From NCBI RefSeq assembly GCF_001279725.1, contig NZ_LGDE01000073.1:1-6503 (forward strand): a stretch of 6,503 bases of DNA, written 5' to 3'. The position numbers and the translations under genes are program-made. Of this stretch, positions 6,475 through 6,503 are shown one piece after another; position 1 is the stretch's first letter; each line of letters opens with the position of its first letter. Origin of the DNA: Streptomyces sp. WM4235. GTDB lineage: Bacteria; Actinomycetota; Actinomycetes; Streptomycetales; Streptomycetaceae. Under the pieces are notes generated by a model. The model was given only the letters and a program-made list of their open reading frames with translations. It was not told where the DNA came from and made no database searches.

Positions 6475-6503
6475 GACCGCCCCCCCCCCCCGCCGGCGGG
6501 CCC
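6399..6503. other. Homopolymer-rich contig edge of doubtful sequence quality
   Basis: Runs of 11 G (6399-6409), 7 C (6440-6446) and 12 C (6480-6491) crowd the last 105 bases, while runs this long are absent from the rest of the window. Over the same stretch the DH homology decays from a recognisable strand pattern to Gly/Ala/Pro-rich residues, then hits TAG at 6472-6474. This looks like base-calling or assembly error at a contig end. The amino acids after about residue 1490 of the PKS, and its stop codon, should not be trusted. Confidence 0.75.

Overview
The window is very GC-rich (roughly three quarters G+C by eye), with nearly every third codon position G or C. Together with the multidomain synthase content this points to an actinomycete, most likely Streptomyces or a close relative. 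It lies entirely inside a modular natural-product gene cluster. It begins in the middle of one gene and ends in low-quality-looking sequence inside another, so it is probably a whole short contig or a contig edge.

Region by region: bases 1-1860 are the 3' part of a non-ribosomal peptide synthetase (NRPS) gene. They encode the second half of an adenylation (A) domain that is split between motifs A8 and A9 by an FMN-dependent oxidase (Ox) domain of the EpoB/MtaD/BpsA type, then a peptidyl carrier protein (PCP), a Gly-Thr-Thr repeat linker and an arginine-rich C-terminus. Bases 1861-1926 are a short spacer with a perfect 11-bp hairpin directly after the stop codon and a good ribosome binding site. 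Bases 1927-6474 encode a type I polyketide synthase (PKS) module with the order KS, AT (malonyl-type), KR, then the start of a DH. Homopolymer runs of 11 G, 7 C and 12 C occupy the last ~105 bases. The DH breaks off there, and the apparent stop at 6472-6474 is probably an artefact.

How the genes work together (inference): the NRPS loads an amino acid, unidentified because the specificity pocket lies upstream of the window. The Ox domain oxidises it or the ring made from it. If the unseen upstream part carries a heterocyclisation (Cy) domain, the product would be a thiazole or oxazole. The PCP-bound intermediate is then passed between proteins to the KS, which looks like the hybrid NRPS/PKS type. 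The KS adds one malonyl-derived C2 unit, the KR reduces the beta-ketone and the DH would remove water, giving an alpha,beta-unsaturated (acrylate-like) product. The two most notable points are the KR-before-DH domain order, which is inverted relative to ordinary modular PKSs, and the charged tail/head pair at the NRPS-PKS interface. The final compound cannot be named from this window.
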